Shown: positions 52,157-60,823, counted from the stretch's first letter. The stretch: 64,000 nucleotides of DNA from Elstera sp044372965 (GCF_044372965.1 NZ_JBILQX010000001.1:42739-106738), one strand, 5' to 3'. Program-made: numbers and translations. The notes: a model not told the origin generated them from the sequence alone.

Positions 52157-52857
52157 TGTGCCGCAGAAGCTATGGCAGGCGCGGGCTTTGCCCCGTCGGG
52201 CAGCAGCGCCACCGTGGTGGGCGTGTTCCGGCGGTAGCGGATTTTAGAGCCGCGCGCTACGAACTCCAACCCGGCCCATTCGCCGTTCGGAAGATACCAA
52301 AGGTCCAGCTCCAGATCGCCGCTGACCCGATAGCGCGCGGCTTTCTCAAGGGAGCCTGCCACTGTGATGGTCTCGTCACCAAGCCGCTGAATGGCGACCT
52401 TACGTAAGCGCCCGCTTTGGGTATCGAGCCAGGTATCGCGGTCCAGCGCTGCGCGGTGCCAGTAGCTCGTCGGCAGAATGTCTTTCGGCAGCGGGCTTGT
52501 CGCCTCGCCCTGTTGTAGCCGGAAGCTCTCGGGCAACGCGCCCCCGATAACCCGAAAAGCGTCGCCATCATCATCGGTGGTCGTTTCTATCCGGGTCAGG
52601 CGGCCATTTTGCCAAGCTTCGCGGTTGCGGTGTGTATAGCGAAACACCGTAAGCGGGCCGAAATCCACCTTCAAATCAATCGCGATGTCCACCTTCAAAT
52701 CTTCAGCCGACCCGGAGAATTTGACGCTGTGGGTGCCGAACGGTGCGCCGTCGCGCTCCACGGTAAACGCCAATTCGCGCGGCGGGGCTTGCTGGGCCGA
52801 AACGGCGGGGGCCAAAAGCAGCCCGCCCGCTAACGCTAAACCGAAGAGCGTGCGCAT
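52153..52857 (-). CDS. Exported DUF6134-family protein
   Basis: This 234-residue protein has a signal peptide (1-21, ending VSAQQ). The mature part is beta-rich: VERDGAPFGTHSVKFSGSAE, then VFRYTHRNREAWQNGRL and LPTSYWHRAAL, matching DUF6134. Function unknown; periplasmic location inferred. It overlaps the photolyase start by 4 bases and follows an SDR gene after 3 bases, so it is within the same operon. Confidence 0.8.
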   Translation of the reverse strand: MRTLFGLALAGGLLLAPAVSAQQAPPRELAFTVERDGAPFGTHSVKFSGSAEDLKVDIAIDLKVDFGPLTVFRYTHRNREAWQNGRLTRIETTTDDDGDAFRVIGGALPESFRLQQGEATSPLPKDILPTSYWHRAALDRDTWLDTQSGRLRKVAIQRLGDETITVAGSLEKAARYRVSGDLELDLWYLPNGEWAGLEFVARGSKIRYRRNTPTTVALLPDGAKPAPAIASAAQ

Positions 52858-52860
52858 CGC

Positions 52861-53580
52861 CTATCCTTTCACTCGAAGCGTGGACCGTCCGCCGTCCACT
52901 GCGAAAACCTGACCTGTGATCCATCCAGCCCGCTTAGGATCGAGCAAGAAAGCGGCAAGCTCAGCCACCTCGTCGGCCTCGCCAAGCCGGGGGATTGGGT
53001 GCAAGGCTGCTATCCCTTTGGCCATTGCCTCATTCTTCGTAAAAGGTTCCGCCAGCGGCGTGCTGGTAAGGCTGGGGGCAATAGCATTCACCCGCAGTTT
53101 CGGCGCGAGTTCGGCGGCAAGCGACCGCGTGAGCCCTTCCACCGCCCCCTTGGCCATCGCAATAGCGGCATGATTGGCAAAGCCTTGCGCCACCGCCACG
53201 CTCGACACCAGCACTATACCCGCATCATGGTCTAAAAAAGGCTGGGCGGCTTGAACCGCCAGCGCTGCGCCGAGGGCGTTTAGCCGAAACGCCTCCAAGA
53301 AGTCCGCCTCGGTCAAGCGCGCCAGGGGCTTTAACGGGATGGAGCCAACCAGGTAGGCGAGCCCGGCAAGACCACCCGCGCCAAGCTGGCCGATAGCCGC
53401 TTTCAGCGCCGCAGTATCCATAACATCGGCAACGGCATAGGCAGCGCCCAACTCTTGCGCCAACGGGACTAACGCCGCCTCTCGCCGCCCGATCAAGGCG
53501 ACTGATTGGCCTTGCCGGTGCAAGTTCCGGGCAAGCGCCGCGCCAATCCCGCCAGGGCCAATAATCAAAATCGGGGCCAT
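52861..53580 (-). CDS. SDR-fold protein lacking the catalytic tyrosine
   Basis: This 239-residue protein has a Rossmann fold with IGPGGIGAALARNL as cofactor loop and a normal C-terminal GQVFAVDGG. The catalytic motif YxxxK reads AIAMAKGAV: the Lys is kept but the Tyr position is Ile. Related subgroups of SDR proteins share this change and may use another chemistry or act as binding proteins. It is the first gene of the minus-strand run that includes the photolyase. Confidence 0.82.
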   Translation of the reverse strand: MAPILIIGPGGIGAALARNLHRQGQSVALIGRREAALVPLAQELGAAYAVADVMDTAALKAAIGQLGAGGLAGLAYLVGSIPLKPLARLTEADFLEAFRLNALGAALAVQAAQPFLDHDAGIVLVSSVAVAQGFANHAAIAMAKGAVEGLTRSLAAELAPKLRVNAIAPSLTSTPLAEPFTKNEAMAKGIAALHPIPRLGEADEVAELAAFLLDPKRAGWITGQVFAVDGGRSTLRVKG

Positions 53581-53659
53581 GCTGCATCTCTCCTTGCTTT
53601 CTAAGTGTACGAGCCCGGCCCGGCCTTAGATCACTCGGCAGCCCCCCGCGATTAGCCGC

Positions 53660-53688
53660 TTGACAGGAAACGGCCCTGCTCCTAAAAA
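53660..53688 (+). promoter_or_regulatory. Promoter of the tRNA-Val gene
   Basis: TTGACA (53660-53665) matches the -35 consensus fully. After exactly 17 bases comes TAAAAA (53683-53688), four of six at -10. The start point would fall about 12 bases before the mature tRNA. Confidence 0.75.
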
Positions 53689-53707
53689 CCACTCCTCGCT
53701 TTGGCGA

Positions 53708-53782
53708 GGGCGCTTAGCTCAGCGGTAGAGCACATCCTTCACACGGATGGGGTCACAGGTTCAATCCCTGTAGCGCCCACCA
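53708..53782 (+). tRNA. tRNA-Val (anticodon CAC)
   Basis: This 75-base tRNA has acceptor stem GGGCGCT/AGCGCCC, D-arm TAGCTCAGCGGTAGAGC, anticodon stem CATCC/GGATG with loop TTCACAC (anticodon CAC), T-arm ACAGGTTCAATCCCTGT and encoded CCA at 53780-53782. It has its own promoter and a terminator directly after. Confidence 0.97.
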
Positions 53783-53786
53783 TTTT

Positions 53787-53822
53787 AAAAGCCTCCATCT
53801 TCATGAGATGGAAGGCTTTTTT
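53787..53822 (+). terminator. Intrinsic terminator after tRNA-Val
   Basis: AAAAGCCTCCATCT pairs with AGATGGAAGGCTTTT (one bulged A), followed by further T. It begins five bases after the CCA end of the tRNA. Confidence 0.85.
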
Positions 53823-53933
53823 ATTGATTGTAGGTTTCGCTGCGGCACCCCCGCGCAATTGCCACTGGTATCCCTCCCCGCGCCTGCCTATCTTGATGAC
53901 GCTGTTAACAGGCAGGGTTCAAGGGAGAGAAGC

Positions 53934-56270
53934 ATGGGTCAGTTCGGCATGGGGCAGCCGGTTCGGCGGGTTGAAGATGCGCGTTTTCTGACCGGCGCGG
54001 GCCGCTATACGGATGATATTTCCCTGCCCAATCAAGCCTATGCCTTGGTGCTGCGCTCGCCTTACGCCCATGCCACCATCAGTAGCATTGATGCGAGCGA
54101 TGCCCTGGCCATCCCCGGCGCGCTGGCGGTTCTGACGAGCGCGGATGTGAACGCGGCGGGCCTGAAGCCGATGATGACGCCGATCAAGCTGAAGAACCGC
54201 GACGGCTCGCCAATGGTGATGCTGCCGCGCCTGCTGCTGGCGGAAGGCAAAGTTCGCCATGTCGGCGATGGCGTGGCGCTTATTGTCGCCGAAAACCTCG
54301 ATGCCGCCCGCGATATGCTGGATGCGGTGATCGTGGATTACGACGATCATCCCGCCATCGTCGACACCGCTGGCGCGGTCGCCCTGGATGCGGCGCAGGT
54401 TTATGCGGAAGCGCCGGGGAATATCTGCTTCGATTGGGGCTCGGGCCAGCCGGACGCGGTGGAAGCCGCCTTCGCCAAGGCCAGCAAAATCGCCCGACTG
54501 CGCCTGATCAACAACCGGCTGATTTCCCACGCGATGGAGCCGCGCAACGCGATTGGCGATGTGGATGCTGACGGGCGGTTGACGCTTTATACCAGCAGCC
54601 AGGGCGTGCATGACCTGCAAGAGGTCTTCGCCGATGAGGTCTTCGGCATTGGGCGCGAGAAGCTCCGCGTCGTCACCCCGGACGTCGGCGGCGGCTTCGG
54701 TACAAAGATTTTCCCCTACCCCGAACAGGCGCTAGTGCTGCTGGCGGCGCAAAAGCTGAACCGCCCGGTGAAATGGACCGGCGAGCGCTCCGATTCCTCG
54801 CAAGCCGACGCCCACGGCCGCGATAATGTGACCGAAGCCGCCCTTGCCCTCGATGCGGACGGCAAATTCCTCGCTCTCTCGGTCGATACCATCGCCAATC
54901 TCGGCGGCTATATCTCGCCCTACGGGCCGTTCATCCCGACCCTGGCGGGCACGATGATGCTGACGGGCGTCTATGCGATTCCCGCCGCCTCGGTGCGCGT
55001 GCGCGGCGTCTTTACCCATACTGCCCCGGTCGATGCCTATCGCGGCGCGGGCCGCCCGGAAGCCGCTTATGTGATCGAACGGATGGTTGAGGAAGCGGCG
55101 CGCATCACCGGCCTGTCGTCGGCTGAAATCCGCCGCCGCAATTTCATTCCCGCCACCGCCATGCCGTTCAAAACCGCGCTGGGGCAAACCTACGACAGCG
55201 GCGACTTTAATCAAACGCTCGCCGAAGCGCTGAAAATCGCCGATGTTGCCGGGTTCGAAGCGCGTCGGATTGAGGCCAAAGCGCGCGGCAAACTGCGCGG
55301 GCTCGGCCTGTCCTCCTATATCGAAGCCTGCGCGGGCGGCAGCCCCGAGGATGCGCGGCTGGTGATGGATGACGCGGGTAAAGTGACGCTCTTCATCGGC
55401 ACTCAATCTAACGGCCAGGGCCATGCCACCGCCTACGGGCAGTTGGCCGCCGATGGGCTCGGTATCGATATCGCCGATATCCAGATGGTCCAGGGCGATA
55501 CCGACCGGGTGCGCACCGGCGGCGGCACGGGCGGGTCGCGCTCGGTGCCCATTGGCGGCGTTGCCGTCACCAAAGCCGTTGAAGCCCTGATCGAAAAAGG
55601 CAAGCGCCTCGCCTCCCATCTGCTCGAAGCTGCCCCTGCCGATGTGGAGTTTTCGAGCGGCAGCTTTACCATCGTCGGGACTGACCGGCGCGTCGGGCTG
55701 GCAGAAGTGGCGGCCCAAGCGAAAGCGGGCAAGGTGCCCGAGGGCGAAACGCCGGAACTGGACGGGGACGGGCGCTGGAAGCCGCCTGCCGCCACCTATC
55801 CGAACGGCACGCACGTCGTTGAGTTGGAAATCGATCCCGACACCGGCGGCGTCACGCTGGAGCGTTACGTCGTCGTCGATGATTTCGGCGCAGTGGTGAA
55901 CCCGCTGATGCTGGCGGGCCAAGTCCACGGCGGCATCGCCCAGGGCGCAGGGCAAGCTCTGATCGAAGAAGCCGCCTACGATCCCGAGTCGGGCCAGCTT
56001 ATCACCGGTTCCTTCATGGATTACGGCATGCCGCGCGCCGATCTACTGCCGCAGATCGAGTTCCACTTGAAGAATGTTCCCTGCACCACTAATCCGCTTG
56101 GCATCAAGGGTGCGGGGGAAGCCGGGGCGATTGGCGCGCCGCCCGCCGTTATCAACGGGCTGCTGAATGCGCTCAGCCCCCTCGGCATCACCCATATCGA
56201 TATGCCCGCAACGCCCCATAAGCTCTGGCAGGCGATTCAAGCCGCGCAAACTCGGGCCGCTGCCGAATGA
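53934..56270 (+). CDS. Xanthine dehydrogenase-family molybdopterin-binding subunit
   Basis: This 778-residue large subunit of the xanthine dehydrogenase/CO dehydrogenase family begins FGMGQPVRRVEDARFLTGAG. The GGGFGTKIFPYPEQ loop and VDAYRGAGRPEAAYVIER are the cofactor-contact regions, and the C-terminal GAGEAGAIGAPPAVINGL holds the catalytic Glu. It lacks the AYxCSFR loop of true CO dehydrogenase. The ATG at 53934 with AAGGGAG upstream is chosen over an upstream frame that crosses the tRNA terminator. The FeS and FAD subunits it would normally need are not nearby. cysQ overlaps its end. Confidence 0.9.
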   Translation: MGQFGMGQPVRRVEDARFLTGAGRYTDDISLPNQAYALVLRSPYAHATISSIDASDALAIPGALAVLTSADVNAAGLKPMMTPIKLKNRDGSPMVMLPRLLLAEGKVRHVGDGVALIVAENLDAARDMLDAVIVDYDDHPAIVDTAGAVALDAAQVYAEAPGNICFDWGSGQPDAVEAAFAKASKIARLRLINNRLISHAMEPRNAIGDVDADGRLTLYTSSQGVHDLQEVFADEVFGIGREKLRVVTPDVGGGFGTKIFPYPEQALVLLAAQKLNRPVKWTGERSDSSQADAHGRDNVTEAALALDADGKFLALSVDTIANLGGYISPYGPFIPTLAGTMMLTGVYAIPAASVRVRGVFTHTAPVDAYRGAGRPEAAYVIERMVEEAARITGLSSAEIRRRNFIPATAMPFKTALGQTYDSGDFNQTLAEALKIADVAGFEARRIEAKARGKLRGLGLSSYIEACAGGSPEDARLVMDDAGKVTLFIGTQSNGQGHATAYGQLAADGLGIDIADIQMVQGDTDRVRTGGGTGGSRSVPIGGVAVTKAVEALIEKGKRLASHLLEAAPADVEFSSGSFTIVGTDRRVGLAEVAAQAKAGKVPEGETPELDGDGRWKPPAATYPNGTHVVELEIDPDTGGVTLERYVVVDDFGAVVNPLMLAGQVHGGIAQGAGQALIEEAAYDPESGQLITGSFMDYGMPRADLLPQIEFHLKNVPCTTNPLGIKGAGEAGAIGAPPAVINGLLNALSPLGITHIDMPATPHKLWQAIQAAQTRAAAE

Positions 56271-57040
56271 TCGATCTCGAAACGGTGCGCGGGCTCATCC
56301 CCGGCTTGGAGCGGATTGTGACCGAGGCAGGGGATGCGATTTTGCCGCTCTATGCGAGCGGCTGCACGATGACCCAAAAGGGCGACGGCTCCCCCGTGAC
56401 CGAGGCCGATCACGCGGCGGAAGCCGTGCTGCTGGCGGGGCTCGAAGCGCTGACGCCGCATATCCCCATCGTCTCGGAAGAACAGGTCGCCGCCGGTTTC
56501 TGCCCAGATTGTTCGGGCGGGCTCTGGTGGTGCGTCGATCCGCTCGACGGCACGAAGGAATTCGTGAACCGAACCGGAGAATTTGCCGTCTCGGTTGGGC
56601 TGATTTCCGGCCTCTATCCGGTCTTAGGGGCGCTGCGCGTGCCGGTGCAGGGCATTACCTATTCCGGCGGCCTTGGCCTCGGCGCGTGGAAACAGGTCGG
56701 CGACGACCGCCAGCCAATCCACATGCGCGCCGCCCCCGCCGGGGCGTTGGTCGCCATGATCTCCCGTTCCCACCGCGATGGGGCCGCCGCCGATGTGGCG
56801 CTTGCCGAGCATGGTGTGACCAAGCAGGTAAGCTGCGGCAGTGCCTGGAAATTCGGCCTACTCGCGGAGGGGGCTGCGGATATTATGATCCGCTACGGGC
56901 GCACCTGCGAATGGGACACGGCGGGCGGGCAAGCGATCATCGAAGGCGCAGGCGGAAGGGTGACGGATTTAGGCGGCACACGTCTCGCCTATGGCAAGCC
57001 GGAATTCGGCAATAGTCCGTTTCAGGTTCTGGCGGGGTAG
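56267..57040 (+). CDS. cysQ: 3'(2'),5'-bisphosphate nucleotidase
   Basis: This 257-residue lithium-sensitive phosphatase fold hydrolyses PAP to AMP in sulphur assimilation and nucleotide recycling. Metal-site motifs: IVSEEQ (Glu near 68), DPLDGTKEF (near 90) and WDTAGGQAI (near 214). It overlaps the molybdoenzyme stop by 4 bases (ATGA), an unexplained pairing. Alternative substrates in this superfamily include inositol phosphates, but GTKEF is the CysQ form. Confidence 0.92.
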   Translation: MIDLETVRGLIPGLERIVTEAGDAILPLYASGCTMTQKGDGSPVTEADHAAEAVLLAGLEALTPHIPIVSEEQVAAGFCPDCSGGLWWCVDPLDGTKEFVNRTGEFAVSVGLISGLYPVLGALRVPVQGITYSGGLGLGAWKQVGDDRQPIHMRAAPAGALVAMISRSHRDGAAADVALAEHGVTKQVSCGSAWKFGLLAEGAADIMIRYGRTCEWDTAGGQAIIEGAGGRVTDLGGTRLAYGKPEFGNSPFQVLAG

Positions 57041-57046
57041 AGGGGC

Positions 57047-57376
57047 TTACTCGAATAAATCGGCATGGGTTCCTGCTCGCACAAAAACGATGCTATCGCC
57101 ATCGACTTGATACAGCAGCAAAAAATCGCCACCGATATGACATTCCCGATAGTCCGCCCACTCGCCCTTCAGCGGATGATCGAGCCATTCCGGGCCTAAA
57201 GGTGCGTCATCCGCAATCAACATCAGCATGACCGCTTTAAGCTGCGGCATGTCGTAACGCCCCGAGCGCGAGAGGCGCAGCCAATCCTTAACAAAGCTTT
57301 TGGCGTAATCGACCGTGCGCGGCAGCGAAGCCTGCTTACTCTTTGCGGGCTTCTTGATCGAGGGCATCAAAGACAT
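57047..57376 (-). CDS. yafQ: YafQ-family toxin (type II, RelE superfamily)
   Basis: This 109-residue protein contains RLSRSGRYDMPQLKAVMLML and LDHPLKGEWADYRECHIGGDFLLLYQV, the core of YafQ mRNA interferases, with the catalytic His in RECHIG and the acidic end HADLFE. It would cleave mRNA on the ribosome. The start overlaps the antitoxin end by about 40 bases; ATG 57376 or 57367 are both possible. The basic N-terminal 20 residues are longer than in E. coli YafQ. Confidence 0.88.
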   Translation of the reverse strand: MSLMPSIKKPAKSKQASLPRTVDYAKSFVKDWLRLSRSGRYDMPQLKAVMLMLIADDAPLGPEWLDHPLKGEWADYRECHIGGDFLLLYQVDGDSIVFVRAGTHADLFE

Positions 57377-57617
57377 CCTGAGCCTTGATAAAACGTGCCC
57401 GACGGGCTCGCAAGATTGCCCGCGACTCGGTCATTGCCGCGCGCGTTTCGGCGTTCGGCACCGTTAGATCGAAGGGTAGCGCCTTATCCTTGGCTATGCG
57501 GGTCAAGGTGATGCGGACGATATCGGAAACCGTCAGCCCCATTTCCGCTAAAACGGCAGCGGCCTCGTCCTTCAGACCTTCATCAATACGCGCGCGCACG
57601 AAAGCATTAGAAGCCAT
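57336..57617 (-). CDS. dinJ: RelB/DinJ-family antitoxin
   Basis: This 93-residue protein has a ribbon-helix-helix N-terminus (NAFVRARIDEGLKDEAAAVLAEMGLTVSDIVRITLTRIA), typical of DinJ, followed by a toxin-binding tail. The ATG at 57617 has GGGAGG eight bases upstream. It is first in the pair, as usual for antitoxin-toxin operons, and should repress the operon by binding the palindrome just upstream. Confidence 0.9.
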   Translation of the reverse strand: MASNAFVRARIDEGLKDEAAAVLAEMGLTVSDIVRITLTRIAKDKALPFDLTVPNAETRAAMTESRAILRARRARFIKAQDVFDALDQEARKE

Positions 57618-57641
57618 AACTACCTCCCTTCTAATACGCTC

Positions 57642-57665
57642 TTTGTAGCTCAAATGAGCTACAAA
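57642..57665. promoter_or_regulatory. Operator palindrome of the DinJ/YafQ operon
   Basis: TTTGTAGCTCA-AA-TGAGCTACAAA is a perfect 11-2-11 palindrome, 25 bases upstream of the antitoxin start, as expected for ribbon-helix-helix autorepression. Confidence 0.75.
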
Positions 57666-57678
57666 TTCAAAGCGCCCT

Positions 57679-58311
57679 TCAAGCTTTCGTTGGGTAGACC
57701 GACCCCGCCAAGGCCGCAATTTCCTGCGCCGCCACACCAGACGGTTCAAACTCGGAAATCCCCAAGCCCGCTGCGAGGGACGCCGCCAGCGCGGTGCGAT
57801 TGCCGATGCGAAAGGCCGACAGAGGCAAACCTTGCCGCTCGGCTTCGTCGGCCACCTCCTGCGCCGCCTTGCCGCGCGGTGGTACCCGGTTGAGGACCAG
57901 TTGGGCCGGGCGCTTTTCCTCGGCGGCGAGATCGAGGGTGGCTTTCGTTGCCCACAAATCGAGCACGCTCGGTTGCAGCGGAATCAAGACCTGATGGGCG
58001 GCGCGCACAGCAATACGGGCTTCCGTGGCCGCGTGCGGCGGGCTATCGATCAACACAATGTCATAGGTTTTGGCGAGACGCTCCACCTCCCCCGCCGTGC
58101 GCCAGCCGGTGACGGGCAGCACGAAGGGCGCAGGCCGCCCTTGCTTCTCGGCGCGGAGCTTCGCCCACTGCGTCACCGAGCCTTGCGGATCGATATCGGC
58201 GACGGCGACGCTGAGACCTTGCGCGCTCCAGAAGGTAGCGAGATGGACGATGAGGGTGGTTTTTCCCGCGCCGCCTTTTTGCTGAGCAATGGTGATAATT
58301 TTAGCCGTCAT
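57679..58311 (-). CDS. ParA-family ATPase
   Basis: This 210-residue protein has the deviant Walker A IAQQKGGAGKTTLIVHLA (residues 8-25), VADIDPQGSVTQWAKLR and VLIDSPPHAATEAR. This is the short ParA/MinD type. There is no parB, parS or partner on either side, so it is not the chromosomal ParA; orphan ParAs of this type position other cargos. The ATG at 58311 is chosen over an upstream frame start. Confidence 0.85.
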   Translation of the reverse strand: MTAKIITIAQQKGGAGKTTLIVHLATFWSAQGLSVAVADIDPQGSVTQWAKLRAEKQGRPAPFVLPVTGWRTAGEVERLAKTYDIVLIDSPPHAATEARIAVRAAHQVLIPLQPSVLDLWATKATLDLAAEEKRPAQLVLNRVPPRGKAAQEVADEAERQGLPLSAFRIGNRTALAASLAAGLGISEFEPSGVAAQEIAALAGSVYPTKA

Positions 58312-58433
58312 ACGGATATGATGACGCTCTCCGGCGCGGGCTGGCAAGGGCTGCGTGCGGTGCAAGCGCGCAAGCGCAAGAAAACCCATCGCATCGCTTG
58401 ACCCACGGGGGCTAGAACGGCACGGTTGCCGCC

Positions 58434-59402
58434 ATGCCCATTCTGTCCGCCACCGCTGCCACCATCGCCGAAGCCGCGCGCCACCTCCGTTCTGGGGGGT
58501 TGGTCGCCTTTCCGACCGAGACCGTCTACGGGCTGGGGGCCGATGCGACCCAGGATAAGGCTGTGGCTGCGATTTACGAGCTGAAAAGCCGCCCCAGTTT
58601 CAACCCGCTCATAGCCCATGTCGCGGATTTGGAAACGGCGGAGCGCTATGCGATCTTCGATACCCGCGCCCGCTACCTCGCCCGCCGCCTGTGGCCCGGT
58701 GCGCTGACCCTGGTTTTGCCGCGCAACCCGAAAGCGCCGATTTCGGATCTCGTGACGGCGGGCCTGCCGACCCTGGCGATCCGGGTGCCCGACCATCCCG
58801 TCGCCTTGCAGCTTTTGCAGGCGCTGGGCCGCCCGGTCGCCGCCCCCTCCGCCAACCGCTCCGGCAAAGTCAGCCCGACCACTGCGGCCCATGTGGAGGA
58901 AGAATTCGGCGCGCGCCTTGCTATGATTCTCGACGGCGGGGCGACGCGCGTGGGGCTCGAATCGACCGTGCTTGATCTTACCAGCGACCGCCCCGTGCTG
59001 CTGCGCCCCGGCGGCGTGACGCGTGAGACGCTGGAAGCCTCGCTGGGGGAAATCGATGTCGCTGCCGAGGGCCAACCCGACGGCCCGAAAAGCCCCGGCA
59101 TGCTGCTGAGCCATTACGCCCCCCGCCTGCCCGTTCGCCTGACCTGCGACGATCCACAGCCCGGCGAAGCGCTCCTAGCCTTCGGCCCGGATGTGCCGGA
59201 AGGGTTTGCCCTGGTCGAAAACCTGTCCCCCAGTGGAAACCCCGTGGAAGCCGCGACCAATCTGTTCGCCGCCCTGCGCCGCTTGGATCAGCCGGAGTTG
59301 ACAGGCATCGCCGTGATGCCAATTCCCTCGCAGGGCCTCGGCCTTGCCCTTCAAGACCGGCTGCGCCGCGCCGCCAGCCCTCGCTCATCTTCTGGAGTTT
59401 GA
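58434..59402 (+). CDS. tsaC: L-threonylcarbamoyladenylate synthase (TsaC/Sua5)
   Basis: This 322-residue enzyme makes the threonylcarbamoyl-AMP used for t6A in tRNAs reading ANN codons. The YrdC domain (1-200) has the GGLVAFPTETVYGLGADAT and KSRPSFNPLIAHV motifs; the additional C-terminal Sua5 domain (about 210-320) makes it the long form. It starts at ATG 58434 and is followed 8 bases later by the FAD enzyme. Confidence 0.94.
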   Translation: MPILSATAATIAEAARHLRSGGLVAFPTETVYGLGADATQDKAVAAIYELKSRPSFNPLIAHVADLETAERYAIFDTRARYLARRLWPGALTLVLPRNPKAPISDLVTAGLPTLAIRVPDHPVALQLLQALGRPVAAPSANRSGKVSPTTAAHVEEEFGARLAMILDGGATRVGLESTVLDLTSDRPVLLRPGGVTRETLEASLGEIDVAAEGQPDGPKSPGMLLSHYAPRLPVRLTCDDPQPGEALLAFGPDVPEGFALVENLSPSGNPVEAATNLFAALRRLDQPELTGIAVMPIPSQGLGLALQDRLRRAASPRSSSGV

Positions 59403-59410
59403 GACCGATC

Positions 59411-60823
59411 ATGCCGACCGAGGCCGTTCTTTCCCGCCTGCACGAAATCCTCGGCCCGAAGGGCGTGATCGTCGATCCCGCCCTGTTGGAACCGCATCTG
59501 GTGGAGTGGCGCGGCCTCTATCGCGGCACCGCCCGCGTGGTCGTCAAACCGGCCAATACCGAAGAAGTCGCCGCCGTGGTGAAGCTTTGTGCCGAAACCC
59601 GCACGCCTATCGTGCCGCAAGGGGGCAATACCGGCCTCGTTGGCGGGGCGGTTGCCGATGAGAAGGCGATTATCCTGTCGCTCGCCCGGATGAACAAAGT
59701 CCGTGCACTCGATAAATCGGCCTATACGCTCACCGTGGAAGCGGGCGTGGTGCTAGCCGATGTGCAGAAAGCGGCAGAAGAGGCCGACCGGCTGTTTCCC
59801 CTAAGCCTTGCGGCCGAAGGCTCCTGCCAGATCGGCGGCAATCTCTCCACCAATGCCGGCGGGACCGCCGTTTTGCGCTACGGCAATAGCCGCGATTTGG
59901 TGCTGGGGCTGGAAGTGGTGCTGCCAAACGGCGAAATCATCCACGGGCTGCACGGTTTGCGCAAAGACAATACCGGCTATGACCTGCGACACCTGTTCTT
60001 AGGCGCGGAAGGCACGCTGGGGATCATCACGGCGGCAGTGCTGAAGCTGTTCCCGCGCCCGCGCGATATTGCCACCGCCTTCGTTGCCGTCGAGAACCCG
60101 CAAGCCGCTATCGATACGCTGGCGCTGTTGCGCGAAAGCTCCGGCGATACGGTGACGATGTTCGAGTTGATGAGCCGTTTTTCCATCGAAACCGTGCTTC
60201 GCCACGTTCCTGGCACTGCCGACCCGGTGGAAACCTTGAGCGCCTGGTACGCGCTGATCGAGCTTTCCTCCCCGCGCGCCGGGGGCGATTTGCAGTCGGC
60301 GCTGGAAGAAGGCTTAGGCGCTGCGATGGAGAACGGCTGGGTGACGGACGCCGCCATTGCCCAGAACGACAGCCAGCGCGCCGCCTTCCGCCGCATCCGC
60401 GAGGAAATTTCGGACGCGCAAAAGCACGAGGGCGGCAGCATCAAACACGATATTTCCGTGCCCCTTGCCGCCATTCCGGCCTTTCTGGAGCGGGCCGACG
60501 CCGCCATCGAAAAACTGATCCCCGGAACCCGCCCTTGCAGTTTTGGGCATGCCGGAGACGGAAACTTACACTATAATCTTTCCCAGCCGGTCGGGGCCGA
60601 CCGGGAGGCCTATTTGCAGCAGTGGGAGGCGGCGAACCGGGTTGTGCATGATATCGTCCAGGACTTGGGCGGATCGTTCAGCGCCGAACATGGGATCGGC
60701 ACGCTGAAGGTGCACGAGCTTGAACATTATAAATCGCCCGCCGCTCTTGAGGCGATGCGCCAAATCAAACGGGCCTTAGACCCGTATGCAATCATGAATC
60801 CAGGGAAGGTAATCGCGTCATGA
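59411..60823 (+). CDS. FAD-linked D-2-hydroxyacid dehydrogenase (D2HGDH/GlcD type)
   Basis: This 470-residue enzyme has an FAD-binding PCMH domain (VPQGGNTGLVGGAV near 70, AAEGSCQIGGNLSTNAGG near 133) and the C-terminal oxidase domain with GHAGDGNLHYN and FSAEHGIG, where the metal-binding histidines lie. This is the D-2-hydroxyglutarate or D-lactate dehydrogenase branch. It overlaps the acyl-CoA dehydrogenase by 4 bases. The precise substrate is open. Confidence 0.9.
   Translation: MPTEAVLSRLHEILGPKGVIVDPALLEPHLVEWRGLYRGTARVVVKPANTEEVAAVVKLCAETRTPIVPQGGNTGLVGGAVADEKAIILSLARMNKVRALDKSAYTLTVEAGVVLADVQKAAEEADRLFPLSLAAEGSCQIGGNLSTNAGGTAVLRYGNSRDLVLGLEVVLPNGEIIHGLHGLRKDNTGYDLRHLFLGAEGTLGIITAAVLKLFPRPRDIATAFVAVENPQAAIDTLALLRESSGDTVTMFELMSRFSIETVLRHVPGTADPVETLSAWYALIELSSPRAGGDLQSALEEGLGAAMENGWVTDAAIAQNDSQRAAFRRIREEISDAQKHEGGSIKHDISVPLAAIPAFLERADAAIEKLIPGTRPCSFGHAGDGNLHYNLSQPVGADREAYLQQWEAANRVVHDIVQDLGGSFSAEHGIGTLKVHELEHYKSPAALEAMRQIKRALDPYAIMNPGKVIAS

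Noticed and set aside
53690..53830. Integration site next to tRNA-Val
   Set aside because: No integrase gene and no repeated tRNA 3' end were seen downstream; the tRNA is followed by its own terminator and ordinary genes.
53808..53933. N-terminal extension of the molybdopterin subunit
   Set aside because: The extra 42 codons run through the tRNA terminator hairpin and lack a ribosome binding site. ATG 53934 has a strong one and begins the family sequence.
54732..55955. 407-codon open frame opposite the molybdopterin subunit gene
   Set aside because: It is a shadow of the real gene, as shown by the complete set of family motifs on the plus strand.
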